DNA of 64,000 nucleotides from Roseateles sp. (GCA_019234295.1 JAFALK010000037.1:124001-188000), one strand, 5' to 3'; shown: positions 36,425-45,770, numbered from the stretch's first letter. Translations and numbers: made by a program. The notes: a model not told the origin generated them from the sequence alone.

Positions 36425-37213
36425 TCAGAGAGCTCCGGCCAGGAAAGCGTAGCGCGCCGGGGGCAGCGAACGCAAGGGTGCGCCCGAATCCCCCGTCGGC
36501 AAGCCACCGGAATGCTCTGTTGTGTTCAATAGTTCACGCGCCAGGTGCCGCAACTCAGCGGGCAGCGGCGCACCGACGGGTGTCCGGGGGTCGAAGCAGG
36601 CCCAGTCGCGCAGCAGCGCGCCCAGGAAGCTGTCGCCGCAGGAGGAGATGCGCTGGGCGATGCGCCCGGCCAGCTGGAGCTGCGGATGGGTGGCGAGCAG
36701 CAGGCTGTACGCCATCAGGCCGCAGCGCTGGGTCAGCCATTTCATACCGGCGTAGGCGTGTGTGACGCTGTGCGGCTCCAGGCCCGCCAGCAGCAACGGG
36801 CGCAGCTCGCGCTGGCCAATCAGGCGGGCCAGCTCGGCGGCGCTGGCGTGCAGGACCAGGACTTCGGCATGCGGCGCGGCCTCGGCCAGGGCGTCCAGGA
36901 AGCCGGCGGCTGAGCCCTGGGTGTTCAGGTGGCGCATGGGCAGTCCGCGTGCGGCCAGGTACGACACCTCTTTGGACAGACGCTCGATTGCCGCGCCGAG
37001 GTCGACCGAAGCCAGCTCGTTGGCTTCGGGGGCGTACTCGGCGGCGTCTACCACCAGCGTGTGCAGGCTCTGCTCGGCGAAGGCCGCGCAGAGGGCCTCG
37101 ACCAGCACGCCGGCCTCGGGCACATGCGGATTGCTGACGACGGGCACGACGCGCAGGCGCGAGCCCTTGAAGATACGGCGCAGGCCGTCGGCCTGATCAC
37201 GTGGGGACTGCAT
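36425..37213 (-). CDS. flhG: FlhG/FleN-like protein lacking the ATP-binding loop
   Basis: FlhG normally is a MinD-type ATPase that limits flagellar number and activates the FlhF GTPase. Position between flhF (8-base gap) and fliA (7-base gap) and the N-terminal DQADGLRRIF (residues 6-15), which matches the DQAxxLR FlhF-activating motif, support homology. The strand RVVPVVSN follows, but the place of the expected KGGVGKT reads PHVPEAGV, so no Walker A is present. The switch Asp is also not in its usual context, although VVDAAEY may be its remnant. The start at 37213 gives 262 residues. ATPase activity is unlikely; a FlhF-regulating scaffold is my inference. Confidence 0.75.
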   Translation of the reverse strand: MQSPRDQADGLRRIFKGSRLRVVPVVSNPHVPEAGVLVEALCAAFAEQSLHTLVVDAAEYAPEANELASVDLGAAIERLSKEVSYLAARGLPMRHLNTQGSAAGFLDALAEAAPHAEVLVLHASAAELARLIGQRELRPLLLAGLEPHSVTHAYAGMKWLTQRCGLMAYSLLLATHPQLQLAGRIAQRISSCGDSFLGALLRDWACFDPRTPVGAPLPAELRHLARELLNTTEHSGGLPTGDSGAPLRSLPPARYAFLAGAL

Positions 37214-37221
37214 GGGATTCC

Positions 37222-38949
37222 TCAATGCACGCTGCTGGCGATGTCTTGCACGGGGGTGCCGGCAAAGACGAGGTTCACGTCTGCGCTGTCCATGCGCCAG
37301 GCACCGCCCGGGTTGACCTTCAAGGCGCGCTGGACCAGGGCCTGGGCCGAGAGGCGGTGCCAATCTTCGGGCACGCGCTGGCCGTTGGCGCAGCCGACGA
37401 TGCGCAGCTTGTTGCGGATCATGGCGTCCAGGGCCGGCGCCAGCTTGACGGCCTCGTCGATCTTGGAAAGCACGACGCCCTGGCATTCGGCGCCGCGCCA
37501 AGAAAGGACCACGTCCTCGATGGTCTCGCCCTGCTGGGCGGCGTTCACCACCAGCAGCCGGCGGATGCTCGGGTGCTTGAGCATCTCCAGCAACTCGGCC
37601 GTGCGCGTGTCGCGCTGGGCCATGCCGGCCGTGTCGATGAGGATCATCTTCTTGCCCGAGAGCAGCTCCAGCAGGTCTTCCAGCGAGCTGCGGTCGTGCG
37701 CCGTGTGCACGGGCACGCCGAGGATGCGGCCGTAGGCGCGCAGCTGCTCGTGCGCGCCCACGCGGTAGGCGTCCAGCGTGATCAAGCCGAGCTGGCCGGC
37801 GCCGTAGCGCGTGGCGAAAGCGGCCGCCAACTTGGCCGTGCTCGTGGTCTTGCCCACGCCGGTGGAGCCGATCAGGGCAAACACGCCGCCCTGCTCTTCC
37901 AGGGCCGGCATGCCTTCGTCGGTACTGAGATTGCGGGCCAGCACGTTGGCGGCCCAGATGCTCTCGTCGCCGGTGCCGAAATCCGTGGGACAGCCATCGA
38001 CGAGCTTGCGCACCAGGGCTGGCGAGAAGCCGACTTCGAGCAGCCGCTGGGTGAGGCGCGCCTGCACGGGCTGGCGCTGGAGCTTTTCCATGAAGGCCAG
38101 GGCACCGAAGCGCTCCTCGATCATGCCCTTCATGGCGCGCAGCTCCCTCATCATGTCTTCCTGCTCGCGCGGGCCGCGATGGCTCAACTCGGGTGCGAGC
38201 GGCAACTGCGGCGCGTCGGCCAGCACGGGCTCAGCGCGGCGCTGCACGGGCGCGGCAGGGTTGGCCACAAGAATCTCGTCGCGCAGCACGGGCGGCGTGC
38301 GACGGGCCGGCGTGGCCTGGATCTGCGGCTGCTGAAGGGGGGCGGGCTCGGCCAGCGTCTGGCGGCGCGGCTGCATGGCCTTGAGCGCGGCTTCGGCGCG
38401 CTGGCGGCGCACCTCGGCGATGCTGGCCACGCCCTCGACCGGTGGCTGGGGCGCGGGCTGCGTGGCGACCGAGGCTTCCAGCACGGGATCGGGCTGGCCG
38501 GCGATCTCGGCCTTGCGGCGCTTGAGCACGCGCTCGCGCACATAGTCTTGGAAGGACAAGGTGCTCATGGCCAGGGTCTGCACGTCCTTGCCGATCTCGG
38601 CGCGCGAACCCGCGCGCAACTCAGCGCGCGCATCGGCCATCAGTTCCGGCGCGCCGAAGCCGGGCTCGCGATGCGTGAGGCCCACGCGCTCGGCAAAGCT
38701 CTTCTTATGGGCAGCAGACTTGGGCGGCGCGGCGAACTGGGGCGCGGGCGTGTAGGCCGGCGCGGGCTGACGCGGGGCGCGCGAGGCGACCTGCTCGATT
38801 TGAGCAAAGCCTTCCGGGGCCATGGCCAGCACCTCGACGCCCTCTGGGGTGCGCTTGTTGGAGAGAACGACGGCATCGTCACCAAAGGCCAGCTTGACGA
38901 GTTGCAGCGCCTCGCGGGAGCTGCGGGCGGTGAAGCGACGGTAGTTCAT
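37222..38949 (-). CDS. flhF: flagellar SRP-type GTPase FlhF
   Basis: FlhF marks the site of flagellar assembly at the pole in many bacteria. The 575 residues have a short N-terminal B domain (MNYRRFTARSSREALQLVK), a long low-complexity Pro/Ala/Arg linker (about 60-240), and the NG domain with P-loop GSTGVGKTTS near residue 362. LITLDAYRVGAHEQLR and the G3 motif LIDTAGMAQRD follow. The linker is longer than in shorter FlhF proteins. The start overlaps the flhA stop by four bases. Confidence 0.96.
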   Translation of the reverse strand: MNYRRFTARSSREALQLVKLAFGDDAVVLSNKRTPEGVEVLAMAPEGFAQIEQVASRAPRQPAPAYTPAPQFAAPPKSAAHKKSFAERVGLTHREPGFGAPELMADARAELRAGSRAEIGKDVQTLAMSTLSFQDYVRERVLKRRKAEIAGQPDPVLEASVATQPAPQPPVEGVASIAEVRRQRAEAALKAMQPRRQTLAEPAPLQQPQIQATPARRTPPVLRDEILVANPAAPVQRRAEPVLADAPQLPLAPELSHRGPREQEDMMRELRAMKGMIEERFGALAFMEKLQRQPVQARLTQRLLEVGFSPALVRKLVDGCPTDFGTGDESIWAANVLARNLSTDEGMPALEEQGGVFALIGSTGVGKTTSTAKLAAAFATRYGAGQLGLITLDAYRVGAHEQLRAYGRILGVPVHTAHDRSSLEDLLELLSGKKMILIDTAGMAQRDTRTAELLEMLKHPSIRRLLVVNAAQQGETIEDVVLSWRGAECQGVVLSKIDEAVKLAPALDAMIRNKLRIVGCANGQRVPEDWHRLSAQALVQRALKVNPGGAWRMDSADVNLVFAGTPVQDIASSVH

Positions 38950-41048
38950 GCTGTTCCTCCGATGACGGAGCCGATGCGGATGGTGTGTGTTTCAGGGATC
39001 TCGCTGTGCGAGAGCACCTTCAGGCGCGGTGCGGCGCGGCGCAGGAGCCGGGCCATGGGGGCGCGGATCAGGTCCGGCACCAGCAGGGTGGCGGGCACCC
39101 CGCGCTCTTCCTGCTGCTGTGAGCTGCGCGCGGCGCTCTGGGTGAGCGTGTCCGCCACGCCCGGATCCAGGGCCGCGCCGGCTGGGTTGTTCAAGGCCTG
39201 GGCCACGAGACGTTCGAGCTCGGGCTCCATCGCAATCACGTCGAGCTCCTTGGTGGGGCCGTAGATCTGCTGGACGATGGCCGGGGCCAGCGAGACGCGC
39301 ACGCGCCGGGCGAGTTCCGCCGCATCCGAAATGTTCAGCGCAGCGGCTTCCGCCAGCGCTTCCACGATGGAGCGCATGTCGCGGATGTGCACGCCTTCGT
39401 CCAGCAAGAGCTGCAGGACGCGTTGCAGAGTGCCGGTGCTGATCATTTTGGGAATCACGTCTTCGATCAGTTTCGGAGCCAGCTTGGTCAGGTGATCGAC
39501 CAAGGATTGGGTCTCCACGCGGCCAAGAAGCTTGGCAGCATGGACATGCATCAAGTGTGAGAGATGCGTCGCCACGACGGTCGAGCAATCAACCACCGTA
39601 AATCCGCTCATTTGGGCCATCTCGCGCTGGCGCTCCTCGATCCACACGGCCGGTAGACCGAACGCTGGATCGGTGGTCTGCGTGCCGATGAGCTTTTGAG
39701 TGGCGTGCCCAGGGTTGATGGCCAGCCACATGCCGGGGAAGGCCTCGCCCTCGCCCACCACGGCGCCGCGCAGCAGGAGGCGGTACTGGCTTGGACGTAG
39801 CTCGAGGTTGTCGCGGATGTGCACGGCCGGCGGCAGGAAGCCGACCTCCTGCGCGAACTTGCGGCGCACGCCCTTGATGCGCGAGAGCAGATCGCCGCCG
39901 CGGTTCTTGTCCACCAACGTGATCAGGCGGTAGCCCACCTCCAGGCCCAGGATGTCCACGGGCACGAGGTCGTCCCAGGTGGCCTCGGCCGACGGGTCGG
40001 TTCCGGTAAGGGTTGGCTTGGCCGCCGCCTGCCGGGCGGCTTCCGCGGCCTGTAGCTCCTTTTTCTGCTGCAGCCAGGCGATGTAGCCCAGGATGGAGGC
40101 GATCAACAGGAAGACGAAGTGCGGCATGCCCGGGATCAGGCCCAGGGTGCCAACCACGCCGGCCGTGATGGCCATGGACTTGGCCGAGCCGAAGACCTGG
40201 CGGCCGATCTGGCTGCCTATGTCCTTGTCCGAACCTACGCGCGAGACCACCATGGCGGCCGAGACCGAGATCAAGAGCGCCGGCACCTGGGCCACGAGCG
40301 CATCGCCCACGGCCAGCAGGATGTAGCTGTCGGCCGCCTGGCTCGGCGAGAGACCGTGCTGGGCCACGCCGATGACGAGGCCGCCGATCACGTTGATGAC
40401 GAGGATGAGCATGCCAGCCACGGCGTCTCCACGCACGAACTTGCTGGCACCGTCCATGGAGCCGAAGAAGTCGGCTTCGTCTCCGAGTTCGGCGCGCCGG
40501 CGCTTGGCCTCGGCCTCGTTGATCAGGCCCGCGTTCAGGTCGGCGTCCACCGCCATTTGCTTGCCGGGCATGGCATCCAGGGTGAAGCGCGCGCCGACCT
40601 CGGCGATGCGCTCGGCACCTTTGGTCACTACGATGAAGTTGATGACCACGAGGATGGCGAAGACGATCAAGCCGACCGCGAAATTGCCGCCGATCAAGAA
40701 GTGGCCGAAGGACTCGATCACATGGCCCGCCGCCGCCGTGCCCGTATGGCCCTGCAACAGCACCACGCGCGTGGAAGCCACGTTCAGCGAGAGCCGCATC
40801 AGGGTGGTCAGCAGCAGCACGGTCGGGAAGGCCGCGAAGTCGAGCGGGCGGATCATGTGTGCCGCCACCATCATCACCATCACGGCCATGGCAATGTTGA
40901 AGCTGAACAGCAGGTCCAGCAGCAGCGGCGGCAGCGGCAGGACCATCATGGCCAGCACCATCAGCACGGCAATGGGCGCGCCGAGGGCGGCGATGACGCC
41001 GCTGCGCGGGCCGAGGACCGCTTGCAGTCGTGCCGTGAGCTCGTTCAT
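38946..41048 (-). CDS. flhA: flagellar export gate protein FlhA
   Basis: FlhA is the large subunit of the flagellar type III export gate. The 700 residues comprise eight transmembrane helices (about 20-310), with the FHIPEP-type cytoplasmic loop including GAERIAEVGARFTLDAMPGKQM. The cytoplasmic domain starts around residue 350, with the conserved PPAVHIRDNLEL. It overlaps flhB upstream and flhF downstream by four bases each. Confidence 0.98.
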   Translation of the reverse strand: MNELTARLQAVLGPRSGVIAALGAPIAVLMVLAMMVLPLPPLLLDLLFSFNIAMAVMVMMVAAHMIRPLDFAAFPTVLLLTTLMRLSLNVASTRVVLLQGHTGTAAAGHVIESFGHFLIGGNFAVGLIVFAILVVINFIVVTKGAERIAEVGARFTLDAMPGKQMAVDADLNAGLINEAEAKRRRAELGDEADFFGSMDGASKFVRGDAVAGMLILVINVIGGLVIGVAQHGLSPSQAADSYILLAVGDALVAQVPALLISVSAAMVVSRVGSDKDIGSQIGRQVFGSAKSMAITAGVVGTLGLIPGMPHFVFLLIASILGYIAWLQQKKELQAAEAARQAAAKPTLTGTDPSAEATWDDLVPVDILGLEVGYRLITLVDKNRGGDLLSRIKGVRRKFAQEVGFLPPAVHIRDNLELRPSQYRLLLRGAVVGEGEAFPGMWLAINPGHATQKLIGTQTTDPAFGLPAVWIEERQREMAQMSGFTVVDCSTVVATHLSHLMHVHAAKLLGRVETQSLVDHLTKLAPKLIEDVIPKMISTGTLQRVLQLLLDEGVHIRDMRSIVEALAEAAALNISDAAELARRVRVSLAPAIVQQIYGPTKELDVIAMEPELERLVAQALNNPAGAALDPGVADTLTQSAARSSQQQEERGVPATLLVPDLIRAPMARLLRRAAPRLKVLSHSEIPETHTIRIGSVIGGTA

Positions 41049-42223
41049 GCTTCAGGCTCCTCGAACAGGTCCGCGTCTTCAGCGGCCTGGGGCTTGTTAT
41101 GCGGGTCCAGTTCGGGCGGCACGTGCGGACGCGGTTCGTCCGGCACGCGGCCGCGGCCGGCCAGGGCGTTCTTGAGCTGGTAGACGTAGGCCAGCACCTG
41201 GGCCACGGCCGTGAACAGCGCGGCGGGGATCTCGTGATCGAGCTTGGCGTGGGCGTAGAGCGCACGCGCCAGCACCGGGGACTGCAGCACCGGCACCTTG
41301 GACTCCTTGGCCAGGTCGCGAATCTTCAGGGCCAGCAGGTCCGCGCCCTTGGCCACGACCTTGGGTGCTGTCATGCGGCCTTCCTCGTAGCGCAGTGCCA
41401 CCGCGTAGTGGGTCGGGTTCATCACGACCAAGTCCGCCTTAGGCACGGCGGCCAGCATGCGCCGGCGCGCCATCTCGCGCATGCGGGCCCGGATCCTGTT
41501 GCGTACCTCGGGAGAACCTTCCGAGTCCTTCAACTCCTGCTTGGCTTCCTCGCGCGTCATCCGCAGGCGGCGCATGTAGATCGTGCGCTGCAGGGGCACA
41601 TCGATGCCGGCGAACACCGCCAGGGCAATGCCCAGGAAGCCGAGGCCGCCCAGGATCGAATGCCCCGCGTACGCCAGCGCCTGCGGCAGCGGCACCGACA
41701 TGATGCCTACGTAGGAGGCGATACGGTCCTTGAGCACGAGAGCGCCGATCACGCCCAGCACCAGCGCCAACAGCGCAGCCTTGAGCGCCTGCCCCAGGCC
41801 CGCGCCGGTGAACATGCGGCCCAGACCGTTGAGCGGATTCAGGTGCGAGAAGGTCGGCACGAGCGGCTTCCAGGTCCAGTTCCAGCCGCCCAAAGCCAGG
41901 TTGGCCAGCACGGCCGCGAGCGACAAGGCACCGCAGACCGGCAGCAGCACGCCCGCCGACTCCAGCGTCAGCGCGGCCAGCCGTTCGCTCATCACGCCCT
42001 CACGCCCCAGGCTCGCGGCGTCGAAGGACAGGCCGGCGTGAAACACGTGCGACAGCTTGTCAGCGATGAGACCGCCGCCGAAGGCCAGCACCATACCGGC
42101 CGTCGCCATCACGAGCAGGTGCACGAGGTCGCGCGAGCGCGGCACTTGGCCCTCGGCCCGAGATCGCTTGATCTTCTTGGCCGAGGCCGGCAGATTTCTG
42201 TCTTGTGCTTGTGCGTCAGCCAT
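41045..42223 (-). CDS. flhB: flagellar export switch protein FlhB
   Basis: FlhB controls the switch from hook to filament export by autocleavage. I chose the ATG at 42223 (MADAQAQDRNLPASAKKIKRSR), which matches the conserved FlhB N-terminus; an ATG 12 codons upstream is possible. The 392 residues have four transmembrane helices and the self-cleaving NPTH motif near residue 268, followed by YAVALRY. The C-terminus is Pro/Arg/Asp-rich. It heads the flhBAFG-fliA operon. Confidence 0.97.
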   Translation of the reverse strand: MADAQAQDRNLPASAKKIKRSRAEGQVPRSRDLVHLLVMATAGMVLAFGGGLIADKLSHVFHAGLSFDAASLGREGVMSERLAALTLESAGVLLPVCGALSLAAVLANLALGGWNWTWKPLVPTFSHLNPLNGLGRMFTGAGLGQALKAALLALVLGVIGALVLKDRIASYVGIMSVPLPQALAYAGHSILGGLGFLGIALAVFAGIDVPLQRTIYMRRLRMTREEAKQELKDSEGSPEVRNRIRARMREMARRRMLAAVPKADLVVMNPTHYAVALRYEEGRMTAPKVVAKGADLLALKIRDLAKESKVPVLQSPVLARALYAHAKLDHEIPAALFTAVAQVLAYVYQLKNALAGRGRVPDEPRPHVPPELDPHNKPQAAEDADLFEEPEA

Positions 42224-42683
42224 CTCGTACTCGTGCGCCGGGCACAGCGGCCCGTCCAAGCATTGTTCTGGCCGGAGGGCGAGAACTTAAGCGAGATCAG
42301 AGGGGGAAAGGCGGGTGTGTTCCGCCCTTGGAAACCTCAGCGCGGCGAATCTCTGGTGGCGGCCTCGATCTGCGCGCGGAGTTCACCGTCGAGCAGTTCG
42401 ACCTGAAGACCGGACGCGGCCGCCAAGTCGGCCTGCAAGGCTTCGCTGGCGCGCGCCGGCCCGGCGAAGCGCCGGGGCGCGAGACTGTCCATGACCTACA
42501 GGGGTATGCCATGGACTCGCTGGACCGGACTATTGTCAGTCTGGTGAGCCACGAACTGGCGGCGCTGAACTGATTTGCTGAACTGATTCGCTGAACTGGG
42601 CGCGCGGCGGGCCCCTCCTCGCCGCCATCGGTGACGACCGCGGCGGTGATACTTCGTGGGCCAAGGCACGGAGCATCACGATC
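42224..42683. other. 460-bp region between flhB and the GT41 gene
   Basis: Divergent control region with no confident gene. It contains a 51-codon minus-strand frame (42337-42492, listed separately) and a short 13-base tandem repeat (CTGAACTGATTTG at 42565-42577, CTGAACTGATTCG at 42578-42590, then a partial third). No sigma-28-like promoter was found here, so flhB is probably driven by FlhDC. Confidence 0.5.
42337..42492 (-). CDS. possible small protein
   Basis: A 51-codon frame starting MDSLAPRRFAGPARASEALQ and ending ATRDSPR, upstream of flhB and pointing the same way. An in-frame stop lies just before the ATG, so it is a closed small frame. No family is recognised and no strong ribosome-binding site is visible. 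It may be a small gene, a remnant, or chance. Confidence 0.25.
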   Translation of the reverse strand: MDSLAPRRFAGPARASEALQADLAAASGLQVELLDGELRAQIEAATRDSPR

Positions 42684-44669
42684 TTGAAGAACAGCCAGGC
42701 CCTGCTCGAGCAGGGAAATGCGGCGGCCGCGCAAGGGCGCTGGGACGCCGCCGAGCGCGGCTACGCCGCCTGCTGCAAACTGCAACCCGGCAATGCCGTG
42801 GCCCAGCACAACTGGGGCGTCGCCCTGCTGGAGTTGGGGCGGGCGCATGACGCGATCGCCGCCTATGAGCGAGCGCTCGCCGCCAACCCTCGATACGCCC
42901 AGGCCTATTGTTCTCTGGGCATCGCTTACCAGGCGATCGGAGTGCCGGATGCGGCCCTCGTGGCCTTGGACTGCGCATGCCAACTGGACGGGCAGAACCC
43001 GCGTCTGGCGATCGAGCGTGCCCGCGTCCTCGTGAATCTGGGCCGCCCCGCGCAGGCGCTGGGCACGCTCGAAGGCTTGGCCGCCAGCCAGCCTCGCAAC
43101 GCCGTCGTGTTCAACCTGCTGGGCATCGCGCTCAAGCAGCTGCGTCGCCCCGACGAGGCCGCCACGGCCTTCGGCACAGCCATCGCCCTGCAGCCGGCCC
43201 AGGCCGAGGCGCTCAACAATCGCGGCAATCTGCAATTGCAGGCGAGGCGCTTCAAGGAAGCGCTGCAGGACTTCGACGCCGCCCTGGCCCTCCAACCAGA
43301 CATGCCCTGGCTGCGCGGCACGCGGCTTTACACGGCGGCCCATCTCTTCGCCTGGAACGGCTTCGATGCCGAACGCGCGGCAATCATTGAGGGCATCGGG
43401 CGCGGCGCACGGATCATCCAGCCGCTGGCGCTTCAGACCCTCGTGGACGACCCGGCCCTGCAGCAGCAGGCCGCGAGGCTTTGGACGCATGCCGCCTGCC
43501 CGCGCCTGCAGGGGGCAACGACGACGGCGCGCGTGAGGGCATCCCGCAAGATCCGCATTGCCTACGTCTCGAAGGATTTCCGCTCCCATCCGGTGTCCTT
43601 CCTCATGGCCGAGGTGATCGAGCTGCACGACCGCGAGCACTTCGAGGTCATTGCCGTCAACTACGGACCGGCCAGCGAGGACCCGATGCAACAGCGCCTG
43701 CGCGCAGCCTTTGACGGCTTCCTCGACGTCGAGGCCCTCACCGACGCCGACATCGCCCAGGCCTGTCGCAGCCTGAACGTGGACATCGTCGTGGACCTTA
43801 CCGGCTTCACCGACGGTGCGCGCAGCGCGATCTTTGCGTTGCGCGCCGCACCGGTGCAGGTGTCCTACCTGGGATATCTCGGGGGCTCCGGCACGGCGCT
43901 CTACGACTACCTGATCGCCGACAAGGAGATCGTCCCGGCCGAGTTTCGCGCCTGCTATGACGAGCGCATCGCCTATCTGCCCTCCTACCAGGCCAACGAC
44001 CGGCAGCGCCCCTGCCCTGACCGGGTGCCTGGCCGCGCCAGTCTCGGCCTGCCCGAATCGGGCTTCGTGTTCTGCTGCTTCAACAACCCCTGCAAGATCT
44101 CGCCCGAGCTGTTCGCACGCTGGGCGCGCATCCTGGCCGAAGTGCCGGATTCGGTGCTCTGGTTGCTCGGGGAGGACGGGCACGCGCCTGCCGAGCTGCG
44201 CAGGCACGGGCAGGCGCTCGGCCTCGATCCGGCCCGCCTCGTCTTCGCCTCGCGCGCCGACCGGAGCACCTATTTGGCCCGCCTGGCCGCGGCCGATCTG
44301 TTCCTAGATACCTTGCCCTACAACGCCGGCACGACCGCCAGCGATGCACTCTGGATCGGTCTCCCGGTGCTCACGCAACGCGGCCGCTCGTTTGCAGGCC
44401 GCGTGGCCACGAGCCTGCTAATGGCCGTCGGACTGCCCGAACTGATTGCCTCTGATGCCGACGAATACGTCGCGCGGGCGATCGAGTTGGCACGTCAGCC
44501 CGCGCGCTTGTCGAAGCTGCGCCAGCAGCTCGTGAGCGCACGCGCGGAGTGCCGTCTGTTCGATGCGCCGCGCTTCACGCGCAGCCTGGAAGCGGCCTAT
44601 GCCCACATGCATCAAAGAGCTGCGGCAGGCGAGCCGCCATGCGACCTAGAGCTGGCCGAGCCCACGTGA
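42684..44669 (+). CDS. TPR-containing O-linked N-acetylglucosamine transferase (GT41 type)
   Basis: A 661-residue cytosolic glycosyltransferase. TPR repeats fill about 1-210, followed by the SPINDLY/OGT-like GT41 catalytic region: RIAYVSKDFRSHPVSFLM (about 288-305), VDIVVDLTGFTDGAR, VQVSYLGYLGGSGT, then FCCFNNPCKISPELF and DTLPYNAGTTASDALW near the nucleotide-sugar site. The start is the TTG at 42684 (MKNSQALLEQGNAAAAQGRW). No in-frame ATG gives a full first TPR. Between flhB and cheZ, with a strong terminator after it, it is a good candidate for modifying flagellin Ser/Thr residues. The target is inferred from context only. Confidence 0.9.
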   Translation: MKNSQALLEQGNAAAAQGRWDAAERGYAACCKLQPGNAVAQHNWGVALLELGRAHDAIAAYERALAANPRYAQAYCSLGIAYQAIGVPDAALVALDCACQLDGQNPRLAIERARVLVNLGRPAQALGTLEGLAASQPRNAVVFNLLGIALKQLRRPDEAATAFGTAIALQPAQAEALNNRGNLQLQARRFKEALQDFDAALALQPDMPWLRGTRLYTAAHLFAWNGFDAERAAIIEGIGRGARIIQPLALQTLVDDPALQQQAARLWTHAACPRLQGATTTARVRASRKIRIAYVSKDFRSHPVSFLMAEVIELHDREHFEVIAVNYGPASEDPMQQRLRAAFDGFLDVEALTDADIAQACRSLNVDIVVDLTGFTDGARSAIFALRAAPVQVSYLGYLGGSGTALYDYLIADKEIVPAEFRACYDERIAYLPSYQANDRQRPCPDRVPGRASLGLPESGFVFCCFNNPCKISPELFARWARILAEVPDSVLWLLGEDGHAPAELRRHGQALGLDPARLVFASRADRSTYLARLAAADLFLDTLPYNAGTTASDALWIGLPVLTQRGRSFAGRVATSLLMAVGLPELIASDADEYVARAIELARQPARLSKLRQQLVSARAECRLFDAPRFTRSLEAAYAHMHQRAAAGEPPCDLELAEPT

Positions 44670-44670
44670 C

Positions 44671-44704
44671 AACGCCCCTGGGCCTGGGCCTTCAGGGGCG
44701 TTTT
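44671..44704. terminator. bidirectional-type intrinsic terminator between GT41 gene and cheZ
   Basis: AACGCCCCTG (44671-44680) and CAGGGGCGTT (44693-44702) form a perfect 10-base stem with a 12-base loop, followed by TT on the plus side. The run of A before the stem would serve the leftward cheZ transcript, so it can end both convergent units. Confidence 0.85.
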
Positions 44705-44727
44705 GCTGACTCTGGCGAAGACCGCGC

Positions 44728-45366
44728 TTAGAAGCCGAGGCTCGCCAGCAGGTCGTCGACCTCGCCCTGATTGGTGACGACGTCGGTTCGGCCCTCGGGG
44801 CTGACAACGGGGCCTTGCAAGATGCTGGGGTCGACCTTCTCGCGTTGATCGGGCGGCACCACAGACACGAGCAGCTTGACGAGGCTGTCTTCGAGGTCGT
44901 TGGCCAGGGTCACGACCTTGGCCACCACCTGGCCGGTCAGGTCATGGAAGTCCTGCGCCATCATGATGTCGGTCAGGTGCTGGTCGATCGAGCCGGTGGA
45001 CTTCTCCACGTCCTTGACGAAGTTGAACACCATGCCGCTAGCCACGGCCTTCACTGGGTCGGCCATGATGGCCTTGGCCATCTCGTTGGTGGCCGCGGAG
45101 ATGTGGGCGTGCTCGGCCTTGGCCTTGTCCACCGAGTTCAACACCTTGTTGGCGGCGTCGGCGGTCTTGTTGGCGATGTAGGTCAGGCGGCTGCGCGCGT
45201 CGGGCAGGCCTTCGCTGGCAGTCTGCAGCTTGGGCATGACGCCGAGCTGTTGCATGGTGTCGTGCAGCACTCGGGTGATGGTGCCGAGCTGCTGGAACAC
45301 CTCCGGCGAGACCATCAAAGGTTCATCGGCCTTGCCCAATTGGCTGAGCGCATGTTCGGTATGCAT
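44728..45366 (-). CDS. cheZ: CheY-P phosphatase CheZ
   Basis: CheZ dephosphorylates CheY-P to terminate the chemotaxis signal. The 212 residues form a long helical hairpin. The catalytic segment QDFHDLTGQVV lies at about 138-148, with the Asp/Gln pair of the CheZ active site. The C-terminal CheY-binding helix reads GEVDDLLASLGF. It starts 11 bases after cheY on the minus strand. Confidence 0.96.
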   Translation of the reverse strand: MHTEHALSQLGKADEPLMVSPEVFQQLGTITRVLHDTMQQLGVMPKLQTASEGLPDARSRLTYIANKTADAANKVLNSVDKAKAEHAHISAATNEMAKAIMADPVKAVASGMVFNFVKDVEKSTGSIDQHLTDIMMAQDFHDLTGQVVAKVVTLANDLEDSLVKLLVSVVPPDQREKVDPSILQGPVVSPEGRTDVVTNQGEVDDLLASLGF

Positions 45367-45377
45367 GGCGACCTCCT

Positions 45378-45770
45378 TCAGGCTGCGGCCGCGAGCTTTT
45401 GCATGATCTTCTGGACCTTCTCTTCCAGAGTGGCCTTGGTGAAGGGCTTCACGATGTAGCCGGCGGCGCCCGATTGCGCAGCCAGGACGATATCTTCCTT
45501 GCGCGCCTCGGCGGTCACCATCAGGACGGGCAAGTGCTTGAGCGCCGGGTCCTCCTTGATGGCCTTGAGCAGCTCGAAACCAGTCATGTTCGGCATGTTG
45601 ATGTCGCTGACCACGAAATCGAACTTGGCGCCGCGCAGCATGTTCAGCGCTTCGGCACCGTCTTCCGCCTCTTCGCAGTTGTTATAGCCGATCTCCTTGA
45701 GCAGGCCGCGGACGATGCGGCGCATCGTGGAGAAATCGTCAACAACCAGAAATTTCATGTCAGCGCTCAT
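45378..45770 (-). CDS. cheY: chemotaxis response regulator CheY
   Basis: A single-domain receiver of 130 residues that binds FliM when phosphorylated. Acidic residues are at 11-12 (VDDF), the phosphoacceptor is Asp56 ([10 protein letters not shown]), Thr is in MVTAEA and Lys in YIVKPFT. The sequence is close to enteric CheY ([16 protein letters not shown]). It lies upstream of cheZ and 34 bases after motB. The rest of the chemotaxis operon (cheA, cheW, cheR, cheB) is not in the window. Confidence 0.97.
   Translation of the reverse strand: MSADMKFLVVDDFSTMRRIVRGLLKEIGYNNCEEAEDGAEALNMLRGAKFDFVVSDINMPNMTGFELLKAIKEDPALKHLPVLMVTAEARKEDIVLAAQSGAAGYIVKPFTKATLEEKVQKIMQKLAAAA

Noticed and set aside
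37201-39264. 687-codon open frame on the plus strand
   Set aside because: Antisense to flhF and its neighbours. The composition is His/Arg/Gly-rich and low in complexity with no recognisable motif.
42297-44207. 636-codon open frame on the minus strand
   Set aside because: Antisense to the GT41 glycosyltransferase and shows no protein-like pattern.
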